A DNA stretch of 64,000 nt from Nocardia anaemiae NBRC 100462 (GTDB taxonomy: Bacteria; Actinomycetota; Actinomycetes; Mycobacteriales; Mycobacteriaceae), in assembly GCF_001612725.1 (NCBI RefSeq), contig NZ_BDAZ01000016.1, positions 1 to 64,000 on the forward strand, in the 5' to 3' direction. The position numbers and the translations under genes are program-made. Below the pieces are notes generated by a model that saw only the letters and a list, made by a program, of their open reading frames with translations, made no database searches and was not told where the DNA came from. Positions 9,324 to 18,091 of this stretch are shown piece after piece (position 1 is the first letter of the stretch; each line of letters starts with the position of its first letter).

Positions 9324-10360
9324 GCGGGACCTCCTTCGCGGCGGAGCAGCCAAAGGAAGAACGGCGCGCCGAATGCGGCGGTGAAGATGCCGAGTGGGAG
9401 TTCGTTGGGAGCGTCGACGGTTCGCGACAGCAGGTCGACCAGGACCAGGTATGCCGCGCCGAGCAGTGCCGCCAGCGGTAGCACCCGACCGTGGTCCATA
9501 CCGAATGCCAGCCGTATCAGATGCGGAATCATCAAGCCCACGAAGCCGATTCCGCCCGCCACCGCGATCAGCACGCCGGTCAGCAGGGAGGCCAGCACCA
9601 GCAGAGTGATCCGGGTGCTGCGAACGTCGACACCCAGCGCGGTCGCCTGTTCGTCACCCGTGCCGAGCACATTGAGGCGACGGCCGAAGGCCAGCACGAC
9701 AGTCACGACCACGAGGACCACCAGCGTCACCGGTCCGAGCCGGGACCAGCTCGCGCCCGAGACACTGCCCATGGTCCAGAACATCACCGCCCGAAGCTCA
9801 TTCGGGGTCGCGCGTAACTGGAGATAGTTCGTCGCCGCCAGTAGGAGATATCCGACAGCGACACCGGCGAGCACCAGTCGGGTAGGAGCCAAGGTGCCTC
9901 GCCGCTGTCCGAGTGCGAAAACCACTGCGGCGGTGCCGATTGCGCCGATAAAGGCCGCAGCCGAGACGCCGATACCGCCGAGTGCCGCACCGGCGGTGAC
10001 GATTACGGTAATCGCGCCGAGCGAGGCGCCGGAGGACAAGCCGAGCACATACGGGTCGGCGAGCGGATTGTTCACCAGTGCCTGCAGAAGCACGCCCGAG
10101 ATCGCCAAGCCGCAGCCGCAGAGCGCGGCGAGGATGACCCGGGGGAGGCGGTAGTTCCAGACGATCTGGTCGACGGTGAACCCGACATCCGTTGTCCCGC
10201 CGAACAAGTGCGCGATGATGACTCGGCAGGTATCGGCAATCGAGACCGTCACCGAACCCGCACCGATGGATACCAGCATGACCATCAAGAGAATTGCCAG
10301 TGAGACGGCGATCGCAACGGGCAGGGGCGTCAACTGTTGCCTTCGGAGTGAGTTGGTCAT
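9320..10360 (-). CDS. Iron-siderophore-type ABC permease (FecCD family)
   Basis: A 346-residue permease with about ten transmembrane helices. Family landmarks are the RLPRVILAALCGCGLAISG segment, NPLADPYVLGLSSGASLGA, and near the end GGIGFVGLMIPHLIRLAFG, the region that couples to the ATPase. Such permeases import ferric siderophores, haem or cobalamin. Both ends overlap neighbours by four bases (ATGA), giving a tight operon: binding protein, permease, ATPase. One permease gene suggests a homodimer. Confidence 0.93.
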   Translation of the reverse strand: MTNSLRRQQLTPLPVAIAVSLAILLMVMLVSIGAGSVTVSIADTCRVIIAHLFGGTTDVGFTVDQIVWNYRLPRVILAALCGCGLAISGVLLQALVNNPLADPYVLGLSSGASLGAITVIVTAGAALGGIGVSAAAFIGAIGTAAVVFALGQRRGTLAPTRLVLAGVAVGYLLLAATNYLQLRATPNELRAVMFWTMGSVSGASWSRLGPVTLVVLVVVTVVLAFGRRLNVLGTGDEQATALGVDVRSTRITLLVLASLLTGVLIAVAGGIGFVGLMIPHLIRLAFGMDHGRVLPLAALLGAAYLVLVDLLSRTVDAPNELPLGIFTAAFGAPFFLWLLRREGGPA

Positions 10361-11475
10361 GAGAACTGTTCGGGGTGTACGAGTTTGGCGATCTTCGCCA
10401 CCGCGATGTCATTGCTCGGTCCGAGGTAGATCGAATCCGAGAGCACCGTGTAGTTGGTGTTCTTACTCGCATTCCACTGCGGGAACTGCTCGAGGATCCG
10501 CTTGGCCGCGCCATCGATATCGGAATTGCGATAGTTGACCACGATCAGCCCATCGATCGGGGTGACGGCCAGCTGTTCCTTGCTGATCGTGACGAAGGTG
10601 GTTCCGTCCGCCCGGTTGAACGGATTCAGCGCACCGGCCTGTTCGATAATGTCGTTCCACATGCCGCCTGCCGCAATGGCTGAAAAGTCGCCCCCATCGC
10701 CCATCCCCATATCCGGGAAGATGAGCAGCACATTCTTCTCGGGCTGTCCCGCCACCCGCGCGGAAGTCTCGGCGATCCTGCGCTCGGTGTCCTCTATGAG
10801 CTGTTCGGCGCGGCCGGGCACATCGAAGATCGTGCCGAAATCACGCAGCATGGCGTAGCTGTCCTCGATGGTCGGCGTGCCGGTGACCGCACCGTACAAA
10901 CCGCAATTGGACCGGGGCACATAGGTATTGGCACCCGCGCTGGCCAGCTCCGCGCGCGTGGCGAAACCCTGATCGGCGGAGAAGCCGCCGCCCCCGGTGG
11001 AGATGACGAGGTCGGGATGCTGGGCGAGCATGGCCTCGCGGGGAATGTCCTGAAGGTTGTTGGGCGTGATACCGCCGGTCGGCAGGGCGGCGATGGCATC
11101 GGCGCGACCGGAGACATCGGAGGAGCCGTAGGACTGGGCATTGGCGATGACGCGGTCCGCGACGCCGAGCGCGACCAGCGACGAAACCTCGCCGATGGAA
11201 CCGCCGTTCATCACCACGACCCGCTTCGGTGCCTCGGTGAAGGTGTAGCTCTTACCACAATTCTGCATGGTGACGGGATATTTCGTGACGCCCTCGGTCA
11301 CCGCGGCGGGTGCGGTGGATGCGGATTCGGTGATTGTCGTCGAACATCCGGCGACGGCGAGCGTGCCGATGACCAAGGCCAGCACAGCGGCACATTTCAA
11401 TGGCGGGCTCGGTCTTTCGATGCGGTCGCCGATTTCGGTAGGGCGCATCCGTAGTGCTGTGTGCTGCATGAACAC
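10357..11475 (-). CDS. ABC importer substrate-binding lipoprotein (FepB/FhuD-like)
   Basis: About 372 residues. A basic N-region is followed by a hydrophobic stretch and the lipobox LAVAG-C44, so the mature protein should be a membrane-anchored lipoprotein. The helical-backbone binding fold is recognisable in RVVVMNGGSIGEVSSLVALGVADRVI, the HPDLVISTGGG segment and the closing IYLGPSNDIAVAKIAKLV. The ligand is probably an iron-siderophore or a similar chelate. The start is ambiguous: GTG 11475, ATG 11469 and ATG 11448 all keep the signal peptide and none has a strong ribosome binding site. I see no clear IdeR/DtxR-type iron box upstream, so iron control is unproven. Confidence 0.9.
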   Translation of the reverse strand: MFMQHTALRMRPTEIGDRIERPSPPLKCAAVLALVIGTLAVAGCSTTITESASTAPAAVTEGVTKYPVTMQNCGKSYTFTEAPKRVVVMNGGSIGEVSSLVALGVADRVIANAQSYGSSDVSGRADAIAALPTGGITPNNLQDIPREAMLAQHPDLVISTGGGGFSADQGFATRAELASAGANTYVPRSNCGLYGAVTGTPTIEDSYAMLRDFGTIFDVPGRAEQLIEDTERRIAETSARVAGQPEKNVLLIFPDMGMGDGGDFSAIAAGGMWNDIIEQAGALNPFNRADGTTFVTISKEQLAVTPIDGLIVVNYRNSDIDGAAKRILEQFPQWNASKNTNYTVLSDSIYLGPSNDIAVAKIAKLVHPEQFS

Positions 11476-11613
11476 TTAGTCGTACGGCACCACGGCCTGG
11501 TTCCCGAAAATTTTTCGTATCCGTTACCGTGTGGCCCGCAGGATCCCTGTACAGACCCGGCGGACCCTGCTTGACTGGTGAGACAGGTCCGACCGGACCG
11601 CAGGAGCCAGCGC

Positions 11614-12069
11614 ATGTCCACCCATTTCGCTTATCCGGCAGGTAGACCCGCTGACCGTGGCAAAACCGAACACGGTGAGTGCGTCGATATTTCGACCGTG
11701 CCCGGAGCTCGGATCATCCAATTCACGGTCAGCCATCCGCGTGGTGATGTCACGCTGGTGGTCGTCGCAGGCGAGGTCGATTTGGCGACCGCGCCGCGGC
11801 TACGCGATAAGCTATTGCGCGCCTTCGGTTCTCGGATCATGGTCGTGGACCTGTCCCCGGTCACCTTCTTCGCCGCCGCCGGGCTGACGACCCTGGTGGA
11901 GGCGCAGGCGGCGGCCGAAAAGGCGCACCGCCGAATGGTTTTGATCACCACGGTGCGCTGCGTCGATCGGGCCATCGAGCTCACCGGACTCGCCACCAAC
12001 TTCCGCCGCGTCGGCTCCCTGGCCGCGGCGCTCGCGGACCCTACACCGGGATGTGCTGCCCCGGTGTAG
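11614..12069 (+). CDS. STAS-domain protein (anti-anti-sigma-like) lacking the phosphoacceptor serine
   Basis: A 151-residue protein; residues 38-145 form a STAS domain (LVVVAGEVDLATAPRLRDKL, then MVVDLSPVTFFAAAGL). In anti-sigma-factor antagonists the stretch after the DLS-VTF strand normally reads Asp-Ser-x-Gly and the Ser is phosphorylated by the cognate kinase. Here it reads A87-A88-A89-G90, so neither Asp nor the target Ser is present. The protein may be permanently active or may do something other than partner switching. ATG 11614 has AGGAG at ideal spacing. No kinase or sigma gene of this pathway is adjacent. The stop codon lies inside a long hairpin. Confidence 0.88.
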   Translation: MSTHFAYPAGRPADRGKTEHGECVDISTVPGARIIQFTVSHPRGDVTLVVVAGEVDLATAPRLRDKLLRAFGSRIMVVDLSPVTFFAAAGLTTLVEAQAAAEKAHRRMVLITTVRCVDRAIELTGLATNFRRVGSLAAALADPTPGCAAPV

Positions 12070-12077
12070 GGTCCGCG
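12033..12077. terminator. 18-bp perfect hairpin between convergent genes
   Basis: Arms 12033-12050 and 12060-12077 are exact reverse complements, with a 9-base loop. The hairpin spans the stop codon of the STAS gene and ends 4 bases before the stop of the convergent DoxX gene, so it can stop transcripts from both sides. It lacks a U-tract, as is common for actinobacterial terminators. Confidence 0.75.
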
Positions 12078-12081
12078 TGGT

Positions 12082-13260
12082 TCAGCCGAGCCGCGCCTCC
12101 ACGCGGGCACGTGCCTGCGCGATCCGTTCCTGCGCGATCGCCGCCCGCTCCTGAGCTTTATCGAGCTTGCGCAGCGCCCGATTGACCCGCGGCTGCGCCT
12201 TCTTGGCACGCCGCTCGGCCTTCTCGGTCAAGCGCGCACCGCGCTTCTGTGCCTTGCCCGAAAGTTCGGCGCCGCGCTTGCGTGCGGTCGAGGTGAGTTC
12301 CGGTCCGCGTTCCCTGGCGAGCTCGGCGAGCTCGATGCCGCGGTGCTGGGCCTTCTCCGCCAAGCGCGCACTACGCTTCTGCGTCTTCTCCGAGAGTTCG
12401 GCGCCGCGTTCGCGTGCGGTCGAGGCGAGTTCCGGTCCGCGTTCCCTGGCGAGCTCAGCGAGTTCGGCCCCACGATGCTGAGCCACTTCGGCGAGATGCG
12501 CACCGCGCTCACGCGCCGTCGCGGCGATTCCTGGCCCGCGCTCCTTGGCGAGCTCGGCGAGTTCGGCGGCCTTCTCGGCCCACTTAGCACTGCGTTCCTT
12601 GGCCAACTCGGCCCATTCCGGCCCGTGCTCCTTGACCGAATCCGCGATATCGGAGCCGCGCTCCTGCGCGACCGTCGCGACCCGCGTCGCCGCGACATCG
12701 CCGAGTTCGCGGGCCCGCACGGCGGCATCGACCGCATGCCGTCGCAGGTTTTCCCCGGTCGCCGAATCCGTTGCGGTGAACGGCAATGCGGCCGAAACCG
12801 CCGCCGTGGCATTGCTCGCGGCCCGTCGACCACGCCAGCCGAGCGACGGCCTGCCCTCGGTATCCGCGCTGGCGATCATCAGACCGCCGAGCAGACTCAC
12901 ATCCTTGAGGAAGGCGTTGCGCTTGGCCGCCTTGCGTTCCGGATCCTTCTCCGCCCAGAAATCCTGTTCGGTGATGGTCGCGGGAATCACCGTCGCGGCC
13001 AAGGTGAGCGAGGCCAGGCGCGGGAACTTACCGAGGGCGAGCAATACACCGGCCGAGACCTGGGTGATCGCATTGATCCGCACGACCGTCCCCGGATCGG
13101 CTGGCAATTTCGCGGCGATATTGTCGGGCAGCGAATGCTGACCCTGCTGGACCAGGGCCGATGCCGCTTGGGTGCGCGGCTCTGGATGGACCAGCGCGTC
13201 GACCCCATCGGCGACGAACGCGGTCGCCAGCAGTGGTCGGGCAAATCGGCGTAGCAACAT
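12082..13260 (-). CDS. DoxX-family membrane protein with a long tail of 11-residue repeats
   Basis: A 392-residue protein. Residues 1-140 look like a DoxX protein, a four-helix membrane family often linked to redox or stress functions: RPLLATAFVADGVDALVHP, then ITQVSAGVLLALGKFPRLASLTLAATVIPATI. From about residue 194 to 355 the sequence is built of 11-residue units of the form x-E-x-A-x-x-R-G-x-x-L (for example AELARERGPEL, ASTARERGAEL, AEKAQHRGIEL), followed by a plain coiled-coil end. Hendecad repeats form long amphipathic helices or right-handed coiled coils, so this tail may lie on membrane or scaffold. ATG 13260 has a GAGGAAAGGG ribosome binding site; longer in-frame starts are less likely. 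Confidence 0.85.
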   Translation of the reverse strand: MLLRRFARPLLATAFVADGVDALVHPEPRTQAASALVQQGQHSLPDNIAAKLPADPGTVVRINAITQVSAGVLLALGKFPRLASLTLAATVIPATITEQDFWAEKDPERKAAKRNAFLKDVSLLGGLMIASADTEGRPSLGWRGRRAASNATAAVSAALPFTATDSATGENLRRHAVDAAVRARELGDVAATRVATVAQERGSDIADSVKEHGPEWAELAKERSAKWAEKAAELAELAKERGPGIAATARERGAHLAEVAQHRGAELAELARERGPELASTARERGAELSEKTQKRSARLAEKAQHRGIELAELARERGPELTSTARKRGAELSGKAQKRGARLTEKAERRAKKAQPRVNRALRKLDKAQERAAIAQERIAQARARVEARLG

Positions 13261-13335
13261 GACGTCCCTTTCCTCGATGGCTGAGGTTCGGGTAACCGCG
13301 TTCGGCGCCGTCAAACAACAAGATCAACACCCGAA

Positions 13336-13521
13336 TCAGGGTGTGACCGGGTGTTCTGTCGCGCCGAACGGCCGTACCTCCGGACTGGACAGAAAGGTGG
13401 TGATGATGTTCGTTACGGTCTCTGGATCCTCAACCATAGGCAGGTGGCCGCATTCTGTGAGCTGAATTCGAGTGTGCGGATGCAGCGTCGGTGAAGATCG
13501 CCACGTCGCCTCCTTGCGAGC
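13336..13521 (-). pseudogene. C-terminal remnant of an alpha/beta hydrolase
   Basis: Read leftward, this frame ends at the TGA at 13336-13338 and encodes LHPHTRIQLTECGHLPMVED, then PETVTNIITTFL. That is the usual end of an alpha/beta hydrolase, with the catalytic His in GCGH-type context. There is no start codon with a ribosome binding site, and the upstream part (NTSVRLSARKEATWR) no longer resembles the family. I read it as a truncated, decayed gene. It accounts for most of the gene-free stretch 13261-13587. Confidence 0.55.
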
Positions 13522-13526
13522 GGATA

Positions 13527-13546
13527 GGCGAACACTTGTGTTCGCC
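13527..13546. promoter_or_regulatory. 20-bp near-perfect palindrome
   Basis: GGCGAACAC and GTGTTCGCC flank a central TT. The two-base centre is too tight for a good hairpin, so a protein binding site is more likely than a terminator. It lies at the upstream edge of the hydrolase remnant and 41 bases past the amidohydrolase stop. It may be the operator of a gene that has been lost. The regulator is unknown. Confidence 0.45.
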
Positions 13547-13587
13547 AGTAACGCTCAACCTAGGGGTCCGGCGGCGAAGCGAATTGT

Positions 13588-15351
13588 CTAGCGGGTAGTC
13601 GGGCGAGGTCGGGCGCCCGCCCGAAGGAAGCGTCCGGTGCGGCGCGTGCCCAGGACCGGCGCCGCCACGCCCGCGCCGAAGACGTACTCCCCGCCGACGA
13701 GCACCGCGACCACCGTGGCGTCATTGCGATTGACCATGCGCGACAGATTGTCGAAGACGGCGATCGGGGCTTCGGCGTAGGCCTCGACGGTCTCGTCCAG
13801 GTGTGCGGGATCAATGACGACCAGATCGGCGCGGTCACCGTGCCGCAGGTGGCCCGCGTCGATGCCGTACCAGTCGGCGAGTTCGCCGGTGATGCGATGC
13901 ACCGCGCGTTCGAGGGAAAGGAATGGATGCCCCGCGCGCTCGGCGTCGTAGACCCGGCGCAGGAACCGCAGCCCGAAGTTGTAGAAGGCCATATTCCGCA
14001 GATGCGCGCCCGCATCCGAGAAGCCGAGTTGCACACCGGGATCGGCGGCGAATTTGTCCAGCACCTGTGGCCGGTGATTGGAAATGGTTGTGCGCCAGCG
14101 AACTTTGCCACCGTATTCGACGACCAGATCCAGGAACGCGTCCACCGGGTGCAGACCACCACGATCCTGCCCGACCTGACCGAAGGTCTTGCCGATCACC
14201 GAAGCATCGGGGCACTCGACGATTTCGGCGTCGAAGAAGTCGCGATGCCATACCCGTGGTCCGAACTTCTTGTCGTAATCCTTGCGGAAAAGACGTCGAT
14301 AAGCTTCGTCGCGCAGGAGTTCCCGTCGCTGTTCCAACTGGTTGGACAGATGCAATGCCGCCGCGCCCGAACCGAATTCCTCGAAAACCGGCAGATCGAT
14401 GCCGTCGGAGTAGACCTCGAACGGCACCGGCAGATGCTGCCAGCGGAAGTCGCCGCCCAGCCGATTGAGCACCCGCGCGATCAGCGGAAAAATCTGGGCG
14501 ACAGCGGGAATGGCCTTGATATCGGCAGCCGACAGCAGGCTGACCTTGAGCGGTTTGCGGAAGATCCCCAGGCTGCTCGCCGCCATCGCGACCAAACTTT
14601 GTGGCCGGGCCACATCCGGACCGCCCTGGAGCGCCCGGCCGCGACGCCGCAGGATCGCATTGAGCCTGCGGCGTTCCCGGGTGGTCGCATAGGTCGATGG
14701 CAGGGTGCGCGATCGGCAGAGCTCACCGTCGAGCTTGTCGAATAGCAGCTGTTGCGAGGACATGCCGACAAAGCCCGCATCCAATGCCTCATCGAGTTTC
14801 GCCGCCATGGCGGCCAATTCGGCCTCGGTCGGTCGAATCTCCTCGCGGGTGGCGCGATCCAATCCCATCTCGGCGGCGCGAATATCGGAATGTCCGATGA
14901 AGGCGGCCAGGTTCGGTCCGAGTGGTAGCGCCTCCAGTGCCTCGACATACTCATGCGCCGAAGTCCAGGACTTGATTTCGGTCATTGCCGCGAGCACATG
15001 TTTGCGCGGAATGGCTTCCACCCGGCCGAATAGATCACCGGCATCGGAGGCATCGACATGCACCGTCGATAACGAGCACGATCCGAGCAGCACGGTGGTA
15101 ATGCCGTGCCGGATGGATTCGGCCAGCGCCGGACTCTGCAGCACCTCGACGTCGTAGTGGGTGTGGATATCGATCATGCCCGGAAGCACCCATTTCCCGG
15201 CGGCATCGATGACATGCGGGCAGTCGGTCTCGTCGAGCGGTTCGGCCGAGATGACAGCGATCCTGCCGTCCCGGATACCGAGTGTGCGAATGGCCGACGG
15301 CGAGCCGGTGCCATCGAACCACCGTCCGCCTTTGATGATCGTGTCATACAT
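13588..15351 (-). CDS. Amidohydrolase-family protein (N-acyl-D-amino-acid deacylase-like)
   Basis: A 587-residue metal-dependent hydrolase. The opening YDTIIKGGRWFDGTG, the metal motif DIHTHYDVEVL, and near the end GFSDAGAHLRNMAFYNFGL with GELADWYGIDAGHLRHGDRADLVVIDP are those of the D-aminoacylase/dihydroorotase-like group. Several actinobacterial members lie in lipid or xenobiotic catabolic clusters with no proven substrate. ATG 15351 has GGAGTGA upstream, 4 bases after the stop of the acyl-CoA ligase gene; a longer frame upstream overlaps that gene and is not used. It is the last gene of the five-gene operon starting at 20605. Confidence 0.88.
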   Translation of the reverse strand: MYDTIIKGGRWFDGTGSPSAIRTLGIRDGRIAVISAEPLDETDCPHVIDAAGKWVLPGMIDIHTHYDVEVLQSPALAESIRHGITTVLLGSCSLSTVHVDASDAGDLFGRVEAIPRKHVLAAMTEIKSWTSAHEYVEALEALPLGPNLAAFIGHSDIRAAEMGLDRATREEIRPTEAELAAMAAKLDEALDAGFVGMSSQQLLFDKLDGELCRSRTLPSTYATTRERRRLNAILRRRGRALQGGPDVARPQSLVAMAASSLGIFRKPLKVSLLSAADIKAIPAVAQIFPLIARVLNRLGGDFRWQHLPVPFEVYSDGIDLPVFEEFGSGAAALHLSNQLEQRRELLRDEAYRRLFRKDYDKKFGPRVWHRDFFDAEIVECPDASVIGKTFGQVGQDRGGLHPVDAFLDLVVEYGGKVRWRTTISNHRPQVLDKFAADPGVQLGFSDAGAHLRNMAFYNFGLRFLRRVYDAERAGHPFLSLERAVHRITGELADWYGIDAGHLRHGDRADLVVIDPAHLDETVEAYAEAPIAVFDNLSRMVNRNDATVVAVLVGGEYVFGAGVAAPVLGTRRTGRFLRAGARPRPTTR

Positions 15352-15355
15352 GACT

Positions 15356-17026
15356 TCACTCCGAGCCGGTGTCGGATAGGGTTTCGGCGATCCCGGCGCG
15401 CACGACCTTGCCGGTCGCATTGCGGGTCAGGGGGGTCGTGGTGATCCGCCACCGTGCGGGCACCTTGTAGTAGGCGATGCGTTGTTTCGCGAATTCCGCC
15501 AGTTCCTGTTCGGTTGTGGCGGAGGCATTCTCGACCACAACCAGTGCCGCGACCACTTGGCCGAGATCGGCATCGGGCACCCCGACGACGGCGGATTCGC
15601 GCACCGCGGGATGTTCGTCCAGGCACTGTTCGACCTCGGTCGGGTAGACATTCTCGCCACCGCGCAGGATGAGATCCGAACGCCTGCCGGACAATCGGAG
15701 TCGGCCCTGCTCGAGGACACCGATATCGCCGGTGCGCAACCAGCGCTCGGGTGTGATGGCGGCGGCCGTCGCGGCCTCGTCCGCCCAATAGCCGAGCATG
15801 ACATACGGGCTGCGCACCCAGATCTCACCCTCGACGCCCTCGCCGACGGGTTCGCCGAGCGCGTCGCGGATCTGCAGGTCGACCCCGATCACCGGACGGC
15901 CAACGGTATCCGGAAATGCGGCGAGTTCGGCCGGTGCGGCAATGGTCGCCGCGGTACTGCACTCGGTCATGCCGTAGCTGGTCACCAGTGCGGTCTTGGC
16001 GACCGGAAGTTGTTCGCGCAGTTGCTGTTGCAGTGCCGCCGAGGACGGTGCCGAATTGAGCGAGAAGGCGGCCAGCGAGGTCAAGTCGTACTTGGACAGA
16101 TCCACTTCGAGCAGGCGACTGGCCATGGTCGGCATCGCACCCCAGTTGGTGATCCGCTCCCGTTCGATCAGCCGCAGTATCCGGTCGGCATCGAACGCGC
16201 CCTGGTAGATGACGGCGGTATCGCCGGTCGCCATGCGCGGCAGCACCAGATTGTGCAGGCTGGCGATGTGGAACAGCGGGGAGGTGAGCAGGAATCGGCG
16301 GCCCTTCGGACTGCCGTCGTCGACGCCGCCCTGGAAGGCGGCGGCGAGTGCGTCGTTGAAGCGGTGATAGTCGATGACCGCCACCAGGTTTCGCTGCGAA
16401 TGCACCGCACCCTTGGGGCGGCCGCTGGTGCCGCTGGTGTAGAGAATGACCGCGGGATCGTCCTCGTCCACCGGGGTGTTCGGTAGCTCACCGTCGTCGA
16501 ATTCGGCGATCAGCGCGGGCAGGTCGTGCTCCATGGTGAGAACCGGAACCGGAATATCCAGCCCCGCCACCTGACCCGCGCGTTTCGCATCGACGATGAG
16601 GACCTTCGGGCTGGTGTGCTCCAGTCCGTAGGCGATTTCACGCGGCATCCACCATGCGTTGTAGCCGACCGCGATGGCACCGAGCGTCTGTGCGGCCCAG
16701 AAGGCCACCACCCACTCGGGAGTGTTCGCCGCGAGAATGCCGATCCGATCGCCCTTTTCGACGCCGTACCGGTCTCGCAGCGCGCGAGCCAACGCGCCGA
16801 CGGCGGCCGCGTGTTCGGCATAGGATATCCGCCGGTCCTCGGTGACCAGGTATTCGCGATCACCCAGCGCGACCGATGCCGCGAGCACTTCGCGCAAGGA
16901 GCGGAGCCGGTCCCTGATGACCGGAATAGGGGCGCCGAGCACATCTTCGACCGTCATCTCGAACTGCCCGCCGGGACCGGTCAGTCGTGCAACTGCCTGT
17001 GCGGCCAATGCCTGTGGGTCTGTCAT
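15356..17026 (-). CDS. Fatty-acid-CoA ligase (ANL superfamily)
   Basis: A 556-residue acyl-adenylate/acyl-CoA synthetase, which activates a carboxylic acid with ATP and CoA. The P-loop motif [11 protein letters not shown], the [11 protein letters not shown] motif, the hinge region ([31 protein letters not shown] split over two motifs) and the C-terminal catalytic Lys in NATGK are all present. Chain length preference cannot be read from the sequence. ATG 17026 has AGGAA upstream. In the operon it would receive the acid made by the upstream oxidase, esterase and dehydrogenase steps, comparable to fadD13 in the mycobacterial mymA operon. Confidence 0.93.
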   Translation of the reverse strand: MTDPQALAAQAVARLTGPGGQFEMTVEDVLGAPIPVIRDRLRSLREVLAASVALGDREYLVTEDRRISYAEHAAAVGALARALRDRYGVEKGDRIGILAANTPEWVVAFWAAQTLGAIAVGYNAWWMPREIAYGLEHTSPKVLIVDAKRAGQVAGLDIPVPVLTMEHDLPALIAEFDDGELPNTPVDEDDPAVILYTSGTSGRPKGAVHSQRNLVAVIDYHRFNDALAAAFQGGVDDGSPKGRRFLLTSPLFHIASLHNLVLPRMATGDTAVIYQGAFDADRILRLIERERITNWGAMPTMASRLLEVDLSKYDLTSLAAFSLNSAPSSAALQQQLREQLPVAKTALVTSYGMTECSTAATIAAPAELAAFPDTVGRPVIGVDLQIRDALGEPVGEGVEGEIWVRSPYVMLGYWADEAATAAAITPERWLRTGDIGVLEQGRLRLSGRRSDLILRGGENVYPTEVEQCLDEHPAVRESAVVGVPDADLGQVVAALVVVENASATTEQELAEFAKQRIAYYKVPARWRITTTPLTRNATGKVVRAGIAETLSDTGSE

Positions 17027-17047
17027 AGCAGGAAATTCCTCATGGGT

Positions 17048-18091
17048 TCAGGGCACCAGGACGGCGCGGCCGGTTATGAGCCCGCGTTCCAGTCGGTCGA
17101 GGGCCGTGCGACCGTCCGCCAGGTCGAAGCGTTCGGTTTCGACGGTCAGCCGACCCGACTGGGCCAGGGCAACGGAGTTGATCAGGTCGGATTTGGTACC
17201 GCCGTAGGACTTTCGGATCGAAGCGCCCCACGGCCAGCCCGGGCCGCCCGCCGGTCCGGCCGTGATTTCCGGTGCGCCACCGCCTAGCCCGATCATGCGA
17301 TAGGCGCCGTTGGGGGCAACCGATTCCACCGCCAGCCTGGCGGTCGCATCGACACCGACGAAGTCGAAAACGGCGTCGGCACCGCGGCCATCGGTGCGGT
17401 CCAGGATTTCGCGCGCGGTATCGGCGCCGCAGAGCAGGCCCTCGGCCGCACCGCAGCGCGCGGCCAGAGCGAGTTTGTCCGCGCTCACGTCGACGGCGAT
17501 CACGTGCGTCGCGCTGGTCGCGGTCAGGATCTGCACCGCCACATGACCGAGTCCGCCGATGCCGATGACCACCGCGACCGACCCGGGATACAACTGTTCG
17601 CGCGCGCCATTGATGGCGTGATAGCTGGACAGTGCCGCATCGGCCAGCGGCGCGGCCTGCAGGAAATCCAGCTCACCGATGGGCACGAAAGAGCTCGCGG
17701 GGATGCGGATGTACTCCGCCATCCCACCGTCGGGACCGAGTCCGGGACACGGCGGCATGGCGGTGCGACCGGCGGCGACGCACACATTCTCATTGCCGCT
17801 CACACACTCTCGGCAGACACCGCACGACCAGCACAGATAGACGATGCCGCGTTCACCGACCACCCGAGCTTCGACAGCACTGCCGACCGTCTCGATGGTG
17901 CCCGCCACCTCGTGCCCCAGCGTCAGCGGATCCTCGCGCAGCTTGAACGGAATCTGCAGCACATGCAGATCGGAATGACAGATACCTGCCGCACCGACGC
18001 GCAGCAGCAGATCGGTCGGTCCGATCGCGGGCACCGCGACCTTGCGCAGTTCGAGCACACCCGGCTCGGTGAGCTGCAATGCGCGCATCAT
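17048..18091 (-). CDS. Zinc-dependent alcohol dehydrogenase (MDR family)
   Basis: A 347-residue NAD(P)-dependent dehydrogenase. The catalytic zinc region AAGICHSDLH and LGHEVAG, the structural zinc lobe with four cysteines (CWSCGVCRECVSGNENVC) and the Rossmann motif GIGGLG are all intact. It should oxidise a primary or secondary alcohol. ATG 18091 is followed at once by a second ATG, and it overlaps the stop of the esterase gene by four bases (ATGA), so translation is coupled. Equivalent in role to adhD in mymA-type operons. Confidence 0.93.
   Translation of the reverse strand: MMRALQLTEPGVLELRKVAVPAIGPTDLLLRVGAAGICHSDLHVLQIPFKLREDPLTLGHEVAGTIETVGSAVEARVVGERGIVYLCWSCGVCRECVSGNENVCVAAGRTAMPPCPGLGPDGGMAEYIRIPASSFVPIGELDFLQAAPLADAALSSYHAINGAREQLYPGSVAVVIGIGGLGHVAVQILTATSATHVIAVDVSADKLALAARCGAAEGLLCGADTAREILDRTDGRGADAVFDFVGVDATARLAVESVAPNGAYRMIGLGGGAPEITAGPAGGPGWPWGASIRKSYGGTKSDLINSVALAQSGRLTVETERFDLADGRTALDRLERGLITGRAVLVP

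Noticed and set aside
11476..11613. Iron box upstream of the siderophore-type importer, and the near-palindrome CGAAAATTTTTCG around 11509-11521
   Set aside because: No match to the TTAGGTTAGNCTAACCTAA-type consensus is visible. The A/T palindrome is imperfect and of low complexity, so I do not call it a site.
13527..13546. The palindrome looked like a LexA (SOS) box
   Set aside because: Actinobacterial LexA sites have GAAC and GTTC four bases apart. Here the gap is six, so the spacing does not fit.
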